52,401 bases of DNA from DASCNA01 sp036011305 (GTDB lineage Bacteria > Verrucomicrobiota > Lentisphaeria > Victivallales > GWF2-38-69): the NCBI GenBank assembly GCA_036011305.1, contig DASCNA010000195.1:1-52401 (forward strand), read 5' to 3'. This document shows positions 25,180 through 33,631 of this stretch, in pieces (position 1 is the first letter of the stretch; each line of letters opens with the position of its first letter). The position numbers were made by a program, and so were the translations under genes. Under the pieces are notes generated by a model, which was not told the origin of the DNA, did no database searches, and saw only the letters and a list, made by a program, of their open reading frames with translations.

Positions 25180-25503
25180 ATGCGAACTGAGCCAGAATAC
25201 AAGACATTAAAGGCAATGGTAAGCTTATTTTGCAGGCATCATCATAAACCTGGCAAGTTATGCAAACTTTGTTCAGGGCTCCTTGAATATGCCGAAAAAC
25301 GCCTGATAGAATGTCCGTATGAAAATGATAAGCCAATATGTCAAGTATGCCATATCCATTGTTACTCATCAGAAATGAGGAAACAGATTGCAGAGGTTAT
25401 GAGATTTTCTGGTCCCCGAATGATCTTTCACCATCCGTTGATGACACTATGCTATCTGATTCGTTCAAGAAAACCGAGTAAACTAACTAAACATAGTAAA
25501 TAA
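25180..25503 (+). CDS. YgbA-like nitrous oxide-stimulated promoter family protein
   Basis: A 107-residue cysteine-rich protein of the family named after the nitrous oxide-stimulated promoter gene ygbA. The conserved CRHHHKPGKLCKLCSGLLEYAEKRL, then CPYENDKPICQVCHIHCY, carry at least six cysteines in metal-ligand-like spacing. RFSGPRMIFHHP is the family's C-terminal motif. In enterobacteria ygbA is induced by nitrosative stress through NsrR; its molecular role is not well defined. Ribosome site AGGAGA precedes the ATG by 5 bases. Confidence 0.85.
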   Translation: MRTEPEYKTLKAMVSLFCRHHHKPGKLCKLCSGLLEYAEKRLIECPYENDKPICQVCHIHCYSSEMRKQIAEVMRFSGPRMIFHHPLMTLCYLIRSRKPSKLTKHSK

Positions 25504-25587
25504 TCCACCCGTTCTTCTTCCATCTGGCAACTCAAGAAATAATTGACAACACATAAAATTGAAAAAAAAGTTCAAATATATATATTA

Positions 25588-25656
25588 AATAATCAGAAAT
25601 GTTCTTAATATTTTCCTGCACCGAATGGAAAATATAAGAGATCAAAAACGTTACCA
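25588..25656 (+). repeat. attC site, TCTTAATATTTTC subfamily
   Basis: The right box GTTACCA (25650-25656) is preceded by the shared ATAAGAGATCAAAAAC. The left arm TTCTTAATATTTTCC pairs with GGAAAATATAAGA. The left box is degenerate and the site lies 85 bases after the previous stop. Confidence 0.7.
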
Positions 25657-25674
25657 AACTTATAGGAACAGCAA

Positions 25675-26109
25675 ATGAGTAAAACATATGATCCTCCCAT
25701 GCACACAGCTGAACATATTCTCAATCAAACAATGATTCAAAAGTTTGACTGCGGACGTGATTTCAGAGCACATATAGAAAAGAGAAAATCAAAATGTGAT
25801 TATCATTTTAACAGTAATATCACTCAGGAAGATATTACTGAAGTTGAAGAAAAAGTAAATGAAATTATTGATGCTGATTTAACTGTAAACGAGTCTTTAA
25901 TAACAAAAGACGAGGCAGAGAAACTATATAATACAGAAAAACTACCTAATGATGCAGGAGAAAAGATCAGAATTGTAAAAATAGGTGATTATGATAAATG
26001 TCCGTGCATTGGTCCTCATGTTCAATCAACTGGTGAAATAGGTAGATTCAAGATTATTTCAAATGATTTTAATGAAGGTGTTTTACGAATAAGGTTTAAG
26101 CTGATATAA
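25675..26109 (+). CDS. AlaX-like alanyl-tRNA editing domain protein
   Basis: A 144-residue free-standing editing domain of the threonyl/alanyl-tRNA synthetase SAD family. The zinc site is complete: HTAEH (His10 and His14, HxxxH) and CIGPH (Cys111 and His115, CxxxH). The middle region contains the usual VNEIIDADLTVNESLITKDEA linker, and the C-terminus ends with a strand (FNEGVLRIRFKL). AlaX proteins deacylate mischarged Ser- or Gly-tRNA-Ala; a shorter form such as this could also act on another mischarged tRNA. It is cassette-borne. Confidence 0.85.
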   Translation: MSKTYDPPMHTAEHILNQTMIQKFDCGRDFRAHIEKRKSKCDYHFNSNITQEDITEVEEKVNEIIDADLTVNESLITKDEAEKLYNTEKLPNDAGEKIRIVKIGDYDKCPCIGPHVQSTGEIGRFKIISNDFNEGVLRIRFKLI

Positions 26110-26272
26110 AATATCTAAGCTGTCAAATCTGTCCTGATATTACGATTGTATCTGATGGAAGTAATCTAACTTCTTATTTATTTTCTGTATTATATATACA
26201 GCATTGAGATTAAAAAAATCTTTAAATTATTAAACATAAACCAATGTAAATAAAGAAACAAGGGGTAAACAT

Positions 26273-26899
26273 ATGAATAATTTAGAGCATGAAGGCTTGG
26301 AAATTATTGCAAAATTAATGGCTGTTTCTGCAAGAACAGCACCTAAATCAGGAGGAATAGACCACGTACATATTAAGATTCTGAATATTGAAGAGCAAAA
26401 TGCAATAGCCGATATGATGTGTGAAATAGGTGAAAACATTTGCAATAGCAACCCAAATAAAAAGCTTGGAGAAGCTAGTAGAACAGACTGGAAAAGCGAT
26501 GCAAAAACCATAAGAGAATCAGGAATATTAATGCTGATTGGTGTTGAAGGTAGAAAAGTATTAGGATTGAACTGTGGAGGATGCGGATTTTCAACCTGTG
26601 TAGAAATGTTAAAGCATCCTCAAATTTCCTCGAACGAAAAAAGCCTTCCTGGGCCTTACTGTATTTTTAAAGTAATGGATTTTAGTATTGCTTCAGCTTC
26701 TGCAGTGAAAACAGCAATGGAGCACAATGCCGATAATCGGATGATGCATAAAGCAGGAGCAGCAGCATTAAAATTAGGAATTTTGAAATCATGTAATTTA
26801 ATAATCGGCATACCATTATCTGCGACAGGGAAAAATATCTACTTTGACAGAGCTGATAAGCTTGATGCCTGGAAAATAATAAAACCAAATAAATATTAA
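26273..26899 (+). CDS. DUF2148 ferredoxin-domain protein
   Basis: A 208-residue protein of the DUF2148 family, described as containing a ferredoxin-like domain. The cysteine cluster LNCGGCGFSTC lies near residues 101-111 and another cysteine in PGPYCIFK near 125, consistent with a [4Fe-4S] site. The N-terminal LEIIAKLMAVSARTAPKSGGIDHVHIKIL is typical. It is found mostly in anaerobes. Function is unknown; electron transfer is an inference from the cysteines. The AAGGGG ribosome site is well placed. The stop codon overlaps an attC left box. Confidence 0.8.
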   Translation: MNNLEHEGLEIIAKLMAVSARTAPKSGGIDHVHIKILNIEEQNAIADMMCEIGENICNSNPNKKLGEASRTDWKSDAKTIRESGILMLIGVEGRKVLGLNCGGCGFSTCVEMLKHPQISSNEKSLPGPYCIFKVMDFSIASASAVKTAMEHNADNRMMHKAGAAALKLGILKSCNLIIGIPLSATGKNIYFDRADKLDAWKIIKPNKY

Positions 26900-26962
26900 A
26901 ACATAAATGGGGCGCAGCACTGAACCTTGTTGACACTCGGCCTGTAAACTTCAACATTATAA
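26896..26962 (+). repeat. attC-like site with A-type core
   Basis: The left box is TTAAAAC (26896-26902) and the right box is ATTATAA (26956-26962) after CTTCAAC. The inner GGGGCGCAGCACTG is GC-rich relative to the surroundings. Confidence 0.55.
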
Positions 26963-26979
26963 TAAATTGCGAGAAAAAA

Positions 26980-27342
26980 ATGTCTGATTTAACTTTCAAT
27001 AAAATTGAACAAAGCATAAAAGATAGAAAATATCTTCATACAAAATTTTTAAAAAATGCCAAAACATATAAACCTTTCCTAGAACTGGAGCAAAAAGCAT
27101 TTGCTAATGGAGCTTTATCTAAAAAGACAAAAGAATTAATGGCATTGTCTATTTCTATTGTAACAAAATGTGAACCATGTATGGAGTGGCATCTTGAACA
27201 GGCATTATTAGCAGGTGCAACAGAAGAAGAAATATATGAAACCATTGATGTAGCAATTGAAATGGGTGGTGGACAAGCCAGTGCGTATGCAAGATTTGTG
27301 TTAAAAGCACTAGAATTCTTTAAAGAAAAAAATGAAATTTAA
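26980..27342 (+). CDS. Carboxymuconolactone decarboxylase/AhpD-like protein
   Basis: A 120-residue protein of the CMD superfamily with the AhpD-type redox motif CxxCxxxH: Cys64, Cys67 and His71 in TKCEPCMEWH. The helices TKELMALSISIVTK and IYETIDVAIEMGGG flank the motif as expected. Such proteins act as alkylhydroperoxidases or reductases; the intact cysteines support peroxidase-type chemistry. A single-domain, normal-length member. The following intergenic region lacks a clear attC. Confidence 0.85.
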   Translation: MSDLTFNKIEQSIKDRKYLHTKFLKNAKTYKPFLELEQKAFANGALSKKTKELMALSISIVTKCEPCMEWHLEQALLAGATEEEIYETIDVAIEMGGGQASAYARFVLKALEFFKEKNEI

Positions 27343-27426
27343 ATTTTCATTTGAATATTTCACATAATCACTTCCTGGACCACAGCAAAGTAATATAAAT
27401 GAGTTTTGAGTTTGATATTGCACAAT

Positions 27427-28191
27427 ATGAATAATTATCTTCGAATAGCCGCTTCACAGTTCCCTGTATCTCACGATATGGCAAAAAACTTTCAGTACAT
27501 CAAAAAACTAATTGAGAAAGCATCTAATCACGCTGTTGAAGTGATTCATTTTCCTGAAACTGCATTGCCTGGCTACCTGAGCGCTACCAAAAGAAATCCT
27601 TTAGAATTTGATTGGAATACCCTTGAATCCTATACAAATTCCATATGTGAACTTGCGCGTTTAAAAAACATTTGGGTTATTTTGGGATCTATTCGAATAG
27701 AAAAAGACAAATTACCTAGAAATTGCATATGTATAATTTCCAATTTGGGTAAGATTATTGGGTATTACGACAAACAGAGGATATACAAAGGGGAATCAGA
27801 ATATTACAGTGCCGGGAACTCACCATTTATTGTAAATATTAAAAACCATAAATGCGGCTTTCTGATTTGTTATGACAATTGTTTTCCTGAATTATACACT
27901 GCCTACAGAGACTTGGGAGCAGGCTTAATTTTCCACTCATTTCACAATGCTGGAAATAAACAGGTAACAAGTATAAATAACCTTATGGAAGCGCATTTAC
28001 TTGTGCGTTCTGCTGATAATCAAATATGGATTTCCGCCAGTAATTCATCCAGACCATATTCACCGTTGCCAGCCACAATAGTAAGGCCGGATGGAAGCTC
28101 TAATAAGGCCAAGCGACATACAACAGGCATTATAATTGAAGACTACCCCAAAGCTAAACTCGGCTGGACTTATAATAATACAATAATTTAA
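27427..28191 (+). CDS. Carbon-nitrogen hydrolase (nitrilase superfamily)
   Basis: A 254-residue nitrilase-superfamily amidase; the start chosen is the ATG of MNNYLRIAAS, since the longer TTG frame adds seven unlikely residues. The triad is visible as Glu44 (HFPETALPGY), Lys116 (YYDKQRIYKGE) and Cys148 (LICYDNCFPE). It differs considerably from the nitrilase at 5607. The stop codon is inside the left box of an attC. The substrate is unknown; small amides or carbamoyl compounds are likely. Confidence 0.85.
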   Translation: MNNYLRIAASQFPVSHDMAKNFQYIKKLIEKASNHAVEVIHFPETALPGYLSATKRNPLEFDWNTLESYTNSICELARLKNIWVILGSIRIEKDKLPRNCICIISNLGKIIGYYDKQRIYKGESEYYSAGNSPFIVNIKNHKCGFLICYDNCFPELYTAYRDLGAGLIFHSFHNAGNKQVTSINNLMEAHLLVRSADNQIWISASNSSRPYSPLPATIVRPDGSSNKAKRHTTGIIIEDYPKAKLGWTYNNTII

Positions 28192-28234
28192 CAGTAGATG
28201 CTCAATATTGGTTGATTTATTATCGTCGTTATGG
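28186..28234 (+). repeat. attC site
   Basis: The left box ATTTAAC (28186-28192) contains the stop codon and the right box is GTTATGG (28228-28234). It is the last plus-strand site before a minus-strand operon. Confidence 0.65.
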
Positions 28235-28249
28235 ATAAGGTAATTTGAG

Positions 28250-28675
28250 TTATTTTAAATAGGGTTCTTTACCTCCTAAATTATTTCTAATAATAACTAA
28301 AAGTTCATTAAATAACTCATGATGCTCTTCTGGTATCCAATCCAGCAAATCCTTATTAATCCTATCCCAAACCTCTTTAACAATAACGGCTTTTTTTAAA
28401 CCGTTTTCAGTTAGTTTCAACCTGATTATTCTATCGTCATTAGGATCAGAAGTCCTAACTATAAGGTCTGTTTCCTCCATTTGTTTGAGCATTCTGGATG
28501 CTGTCGGCCGTTTAATATTTAGTCCATTTGAAAGTTCGATCTGGGAAATATTACTGTTTTGGAGTAAAACAACGAGGACTCTTGCCTGACCATGATGAAT
28601 ATTTTTGCTTTCTAATTCTTTTACAACTCTATCCTGTAAAAGCTTGGAATTGTGCATCAAAATGTGAAAATACAT
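28250..28675 (-). CDS. MarR-family transcriptional regulator
   Basis: A 141-residue winged-helix repressor of the MarR/SlyA family. The helix-turn-helix runs through SQIELSNGLNIKRPTASRMLKQME (residues about 58-81), and the wing holds the conserved VRTSDPNDDRIIRLKLTENG. Terminal helices would form the dimer. Such regulators respond to phenolic or toxic ligands and often control efflux pumps. It ends a minus-strand run with a metallo-hydrolase and a beta-helix gene and is next to a divergent Bcr/CflA-like pump, whose intergenic region has a SlyA-type palindrome (32177-32192). Confidence 0.9.
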   Translation of the reverse strand: MYFHILMHNSKLLQDRVVKELESKNIHHGQARVLVVLLQNSNISQIELSNGLNIKRPTASRMLKQMEETDLIVRTSDPNDDRIIRLKLTENGLKKAVIVKEVWDRINKDLLDWIPEEHHELFNELLVIIRNNLGGKEPYLK

Positions 28676-28695
28676 ATTTCATTACCTCAAATAAC

Positions 28696-28718
28696 AGCCT
28701 GAAAAAAGCTTACAGGCT
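28696..28718. promoter_or_regulatory. Inverted repeat upstream of the MarR gene
   Basis: AGCCTG (28696-28701) and CAGGCT (28713-28718) form a 6-bp stem with an 11-base loop between the metallo-hydrolase stop and the MarR start. It could be an operator, a weak terminator or an mRNA structure; the sequence does not decide. Confidence 0.35.
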
Positions 28719-28766
28719 AAATTAAAATTAACGGTTTATATTAACTTTTATTACTGATCATTGAAT

Positions 28767-29729
28767 TTAAGGAGTATACTGTTTCATATCTGACGCAAAT
28801 ATTACTTTACCATGATAATATTTTGTAATTTCTTTCAATGTTCCGGCTGAATCAATTATCCCAGGTCTGAAATGAGTAAGTATAAGAGCCTTTACATTTG
28901 ATTTTTCAGCCATAACAGCGACTTCTTTTAAAGAAGAGTGTGCTTTATTTGCGTTGCGATTGTTTACCGTTGAACGTTTTCTCTTTTTATTTTGCCGTCT
29001 CTTTACTCTGCCTGTATTTTCATACTTAATGCCGCCTGAATCCATTACAAGTATATCAGCATTTTTAGACAATGTAATAAGGTTCTTTGAATACGAAGTA
29101 TCGCCTGAAACCACAATAGATTTCCCATCATAATCAAATCTGTAAGCATATGTTGGAATAGTATGAACTACATTTGTAGCTGATACTTTCATTTTTCCCA
29201 GATTAAATTCAGTCTGTTTACTAATCTCTTTTACCTTTATATCACAAAACTTCTCATAAGAAGTACCAGTATTTTTACATCTGTAAATTATGTCTTTTTT
29301 ATAAAAAGAAAGAATAAAATCAACAAATTTCTTTGTACTTGGGACTGAAGGTCCTACAATTAAAGCATCACTGCCTCTTAATCTTGACCGTATAAGCAGG
29401 GGAATAGCATCTGCATTATGATCTAGATGGTGGTGTGTATAAAATATTCCCGTAATTTTTCTCATAGGCAGTTTAGATTTTTCCATACTGTTAACTGAAC
29501 CGTCACCGGAGTCAACAACAATATAGTTTCCTGAATATTGAATTACTGTACAAGGTCTTACTCTATTCTCTGAATATAAGGGAGATCCGGTTCCGACTGT
29601 TATTACAGAAAAGTCTCCAATTGGCTTAAAGTTTAAGTTTGATTCTGTTAAATTTCCTGCATAAGAATTAATTGAAAAGATGAAAATTAATAACATCAGC
29701 GGAAAATAATAAATGATTCTTTTTTTCAT
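28767..29729 (-). CDS. Exported metallo-beta-lactamase-fold hydrolase
   Basis: A 320-residue MBL-fold protein. The start MKKRIIYYFPLM is chosen because it begins a signal peptide ending near SINSYAGN; an upstream ATG frame overlaps the neighbouring gene. Zinc motif 1 is THHHLDHNADAIP, motif 2 the VVHTIP region, then SGDTSYSKN and a final ILTHFRPG. The order fits the arylsulfatase/RNase Z-like branch. A lysine/arginine-rich insertion (VKRRQNKKRKRS) interrupts the region before KAHSSLKE. The substrate is unknown. Only 7 bases separate it from the upstream beta-helix gene, so they are probably co-transcribed. Confidence 0.85.
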   Translation of the reverse strand: MKKRIIYYFPLMLLIFIFSINSYAGNLTESNLNFKPIGDFSVITVGTGSPLYSENRVRPCTVIQYSGNYIVVDSGDGSVNSMEKSKLPMRKITGIFYTHHHLDHNADAIPLLIRSRLRGSDALIVGPSVPSTKKFVDFILSFYKKDIIYRCKNTGTSYEKFCDIKVKEISKQTEFNLGKMKVSATNVVHTIPTYAYRFDYDGKSIVVSGDTSYSKNLITLSKNADILVMDSGGIKYENTGRVKRRQNKKRKRSTVNNRNANKAHSSLKEVAVMAEKSNVKALILTHFRPGIIDSAGTLKEITKYYHGKVIFASDMKQYTP

Positions 29730-29736
29730 GACTATT

Positions 29737-32139
29737 TTATTCCAATAATTTAAGTGTTGATGTTTTATCTTTATAGATGCTGCTATTTTTACTAACTCCA
29801 TTACCATTATATAAATTATTTGCTAAAGCAACATCAGACTGCTCAGTAATAGAGATGGCATTACCTTTACTTTCTGCTTTGTTGTCGTTGAATTTGCTGT
29901 TGGTAATCTTTCCAATTGAAAGATCAAAACATGCTATTGCACCACCATTTCCTTTAACTGTATTTAGTTTAAATAGACATCCATTTGCATTTAATCTGCT
30001 ATTGCCTACCTGCGCTGCCCTGCTCAAGCTGAAAATTGCCCCTCCAAAACTATTTAATGAGTGATTTTCTTTGAATATACATTTTTCAAATTGTGCGTTT
30101 GAACCATAATCTACATACACTGCTCCACCATAATAGTTGGCTGTATTATTTATAAAACGGCAAGAATTAAAATTTGATTTAACACCGACTCTATCAACTA
30201 CAGCTCCACCATCATCAGCTTTATTGTTTATAAAACTGCAGTTATCATAAACTGTATTAGCATGGTCATAGGAATAAACAGCCCCTCCGACCTTTGCATA
30301 ATTATTTTTTATTATGCAATTCTTAAAATTCACACTGAAACCAGTAGTATATTTTATTCCAACTTCTTTCCCCTGCCCCTGCTGATTAATCAGATGATAG
30401 TTTATAACAGCCCCTTGAGAATTATAACCCGTTCCGTCACCATAAGCATCCTGAATAGTTACTCCATCTACAATCGTATTATTTGCAGTTACTAAAACAT
30501 GATAAGAATTGTCATAGACTATTTTTGGATTTCCAATATTTCCGGATAATACCGTATGATACTTCTCTGGGTTCCTCTGAGATAATTTTGTTTCATTACC
30601 TGCAAACCCTCCGTAAATTCTTACACCGGATGATAAATTGAAAGATATATTGCGATTTTTTTCTGAAGGCTTGTAAGTTCCCTGAGCAATCCAAACAGTG
30701 GCTCCGTCTTTTGATGCATCTGCTAGAGCCTTCTGCAATGAAGCATATGCTCTATTCCAGCTTTTCCCATTATGCAATCCTTTATTATTTCTATTTACAT
30801 ATACTATTCTATCTGAATGCTTCCGATTTTGTGGTACATATTTAACTATCTCAGCTCTGCCTGTAAATTTTTGATATTTTCTCAGCATATTTACAAAATA
30901 ACTAAGTTTAGAAGGATTAAATATAGAGCTGTTCCCTTTAAAACCGCAATCTGACTGTGAAATAAAATTCTTATCAAATTCCGGATTCTGACTAAAATTA
31001 TCCTTTCCTAAAGAACCTCCTTCAATATTTGAATTACTGATTACAGGTGTATCTAAATGCCATGAATAAATACTATCCGCACCCCAATCACATTTATTAT
31101 TCCATACAATATTATTAATCAGGACCGGATCATTAGCTGAACCTGACCCCTGATATAGAGACGGTCCCATATATACTGAATGATTCTCAGTAAACGTACA
31201 ATAATACAGTACTGGTGATGAACCGCCATCATTGCCCATACCTGCAGCCGATCTGGCAGCATAGTTATTATTGAAAAGAGAGTTAATTAGAATTGGCGAA
31301 CACCCAAAGTCATTATACATACCGCCTCCTTTGGCAGGTGTCCTGTTATCTGTAAATACACAATTCATAAAAACAGGAGACGTACCTAAGTCATTACTTA
31401 CTCCCCCTCATCTTTCCAGTGCATAATTATTCCTGAATACACAGTTTACAAATATCGGCATTTTTGATTTGTTAATAGCAGTTGCATTAAATGAAGACGA
31501 AGTCATATTATAAACTCCACCGCCTTTTGATGCCTTATTATTTTCAAATATGCAGTTATATACTGCTGCAGCTGCTTTAAAATTTAACAACCCTGCACCA
31601 TTACTGTTGCTCGGGCCATTTAGAATAAGTTCAGGACTTACATGTAAGCGAGCCTTACTGTTTTTCCCAGATTGAGGAATGGCATAACCATCCTTGATTG
31701 TAAAGCCGTCTAATCTCGAATTATCAGCACCTACTACAACATGATATGAATTATCCTTGTCTGTACCTTTATCTCCAATATTACCGGAAAGAATTGAGGC
31801 ATTTTTGTCTATGTTTCTTTGAGATAATTTTGTTTCGTTTCCGGCAAACCCTCCATATAGAGATATGCCTTTTTTTAATTTAAATGAGATACTCCTATCT
31901 GTAGACTTTGTAGGGTAATAAGTCCCTTTTGCAATCCAGATTGAATCTCCTGTTTTTGCTGCTTTTATAGCATTTTGCAGATTAGTATATGGAGTATTCC
32001 ATATGGTTCCGTTTTTTATTTTGCCATTATAATTGGCATTTACATAAATTGTTTTAGCAGACATGGTATTTGATATAAATAGTATCGATAATAAAAATAT
32101 GAACGAAAATATTGGTAAATATATCTTTTTCACTCTCAA
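29737..32139 (-). pseudogene. Exported parallel beta-helix (polymorphic outer-membrane-like) protein, interrupted by in-frame TGA
   Basis: One reading frame of 801 codons, interrupted only by a TGA at 31408-31410 (minus strand). It encodes a signal peptide (FIFLLSILFISNTMSA), then two copies of a roughly 100-residue module containing IWIAKGTYYP or IWIAQGTYKP-like strands and YGGFAGNETKLSQRN (near residues 85-105 and again about 420 residues later). Many right-handed beta-helix rungs such as NNKASKGGGVYN follow. The TGA falls where these rungs carry Gly, so one GGA-to-TGA change explains it. Such proteins are surface adhesins or polysaccharide-binding. Either a recent nonsense mutation, a sequencing error or readthrough. 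Confidence 0.75.
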
Positions 32140-32176
32140 CTCCTTTTTTATAATAATATTATTGAAATCTTAATTA

Positions 32177-32192
32177 TGTTAGCATGCTAACA
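32177..32192. promoter_or_regulatory. MarR/SlyA-type operator palindrome
   Basis: TGTTAGCATGCTAACA is a perfect 16-base palindrome between the divergent beta-helix operon and the efflux-pump gene. Its core TTAGCATGCTAA differs by one base from the published SlyA consensus TTAGCAAGCTAA. It is the natural binding site for the MarR-family protein encoded at 28250-28675 and could control both directions. This assignment is by resemblance and position. Confidence 0.65.
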
Positions 32193-32353
32193 ATATATAT
32201 TGTTTATTAACTCATTCAAACAGTTTTTATAAAATAAATATAAAGTGTTAAAAAAGGGCATTGGAGAAGTATATTGCTATAATTACAGAGATGAAATATA
32301 TAGATAAAAAAGAACACTCGATATTATAAATAACTGCTGAGACTTGAGACCGT

Positions 32354-33577
32354 ATGACAAGCAAAATTAAACATTTTAAATTATTTTTTACAATATTGCT
32401 AATGTTTTTCACAATTGGGCAGATCTCATCGGTAATATATGTTCCGGCATTACCTAAAATTACAGAAGCTTTTAAATGCACAGATGCAATTATTCAATGG
32501 TCGGTTTCTTCATTTATGTTTGGATTTGCAATTTCTCAATTCATTTATGGATCTTTTTCTGATAAATACGGCAGACGAATGACTTTGTCAATTGGCATAT
32601 TTATAGGACTCGCAGGTTCAGTTGCCTGCATGCTGGCTTACTCACCATCCATGTTGATTATCGGTCGCCTTGTTCAAGGCTTCGGCCTGGGAGTCGGCGG
32701 CGCAATGGGGTATATAGTCCTGCGTGATTTATTTGCCGGTTCAGAGCTTGCCCGATACGGTTCCATTTTAGGAATGGCGGCGCCATTGATGGTAGGAATT
32801 GCCCCCATTCTTGGAGGATATTTAGATACTTTTTTTGGATGGCGCAGTATTTTCTGCTTCATACTTTTGTATGGTCTCTTTATATGGTTTGCGGTTACAT
32901 TCCTGCTGCAGGAAACTAAAGTTATCGTCAAAGGCAAACAGATGAATTTAAAAAGTGTTTTTAATGATTTTTGTATGTTATTAAGCAATAAAATATTCTT
33001 AGGATATACTTTATGCAATATCTTTGCTTATACTGGTTTTATGGCTTTTTATGTACTTGGCCCCTATTTGCTGGCAGAGCTTGGTATCACTACAATCGCA
33101 TCAGGCTGGCTTATAGCACTTCTCGACGTCGCCATCATTGTCGGCAGCACGATAAACATAATTTTTGTAATAAAATTCGGAATTAATAAGATGATGTTCC
33201 TTGGAATAACATTTATGATCATAGCCGGAGTTATTATGCTGACTTGTGATTTATTGGGTTATATTAATACTCTTGAAGTTATACTTCCTGCATTTATTTT
33301 CGCATTAGGGGCAGTTCTTATTATGTGCAATGCTTTTTCAGGAGCAATGACACCTTTTCCCGAAGTTTCAGGTACAGCAGGCGGATTGCTAGGCGGTCTG
33401 CAAATGCTTGGTGGTGCTGTAGGTTGTTCAATAGTTGTACTATTTACTACACTTGATAAGGAAATACTGCTTTCGTGTATTTATATAATTTTAGGAATAA
33501 TTTCTGCTATAGCACTTAGAATGGCAATATCTGCTAAATTAAAAGAACATAACAGGATCAATACTCTTAACCAGTAA
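32354..33577 (+). CDS. MFS efflux transporter, Bcr/CflA-like
   Basis: A 407-residue 12-TM drug:H+ antiporter of the DHA1 type. The first helix and loop contain QISSVIYVPALPKITEAF, motif A is GSFSDKYGRRM between TM2 and TM3, and the TM4-5 region has GRLVQGFGLGVGGAMGYIVLRDLF, characteristic of Bcr/CflA-type multidrug exporters. It is divergent from the MarR-containing operon and shares its palindromic operator region. An attC-like site overlaps its end, so it may itself be cassette-borne, which would be unusually large for a cassette. Confidence 0.9.
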   Translation: MTSKIKHFKLFFTILLMFFTIGQISSVIYVPALPKITEAFKCTDAIIQWSVSSFMFGFAISQFIYGSFSDKYGRRMTLSIGIFIGLAGSVACMLAYSPSMLIIGRLVQGFGLGVGGAMGYIVLRDLFAGSELARYGSILGMAAPLMVGIAPILGGYLDTFFGWRSIFCFILLYGLFIWFAVTFLLQETKVIVKGKQMNLKSVFNDFCMLLSNKIFLGYTLCNIFAYTGFMAFYVLGPYLLAELGITTIASGWLIALLDVAIIVGSTINIIFVIKFGINKMMFLGITFMIIAGVIMLTCDLLGYINTLEVILPAFIFALGAVLIMCNAFSGAMTPFPEVSGTAGGLLGGLQMLGGAVGCSIVVLFTTLDKEILLSCIYIILGIISAIALRMAISAKLKEHNRINTLNQ

Positions 33578-33619
33578 TCAGCATTGCTATTTAGTGATTA
33601 AATAACTTCAACATTAATG
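33565..33619 (+). repeat. attC-like site with A-type core
   Basis: The left box TCTTAAC (33565-33571) lies in the last codons of the pump gene. The right box ATTAATG (33613-33619) follows CTTCAAC. Confidence 0.5.
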
Positions 33620-33631
33620 AGAGATAATATT

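Noticed and set aside
1150..28234. CRISPR array interpretation of the repeats
   Set aside because: The repeats are spaced by whole genes of variable length, are imperfect palindromes with variable loops, and no cas genes are present.
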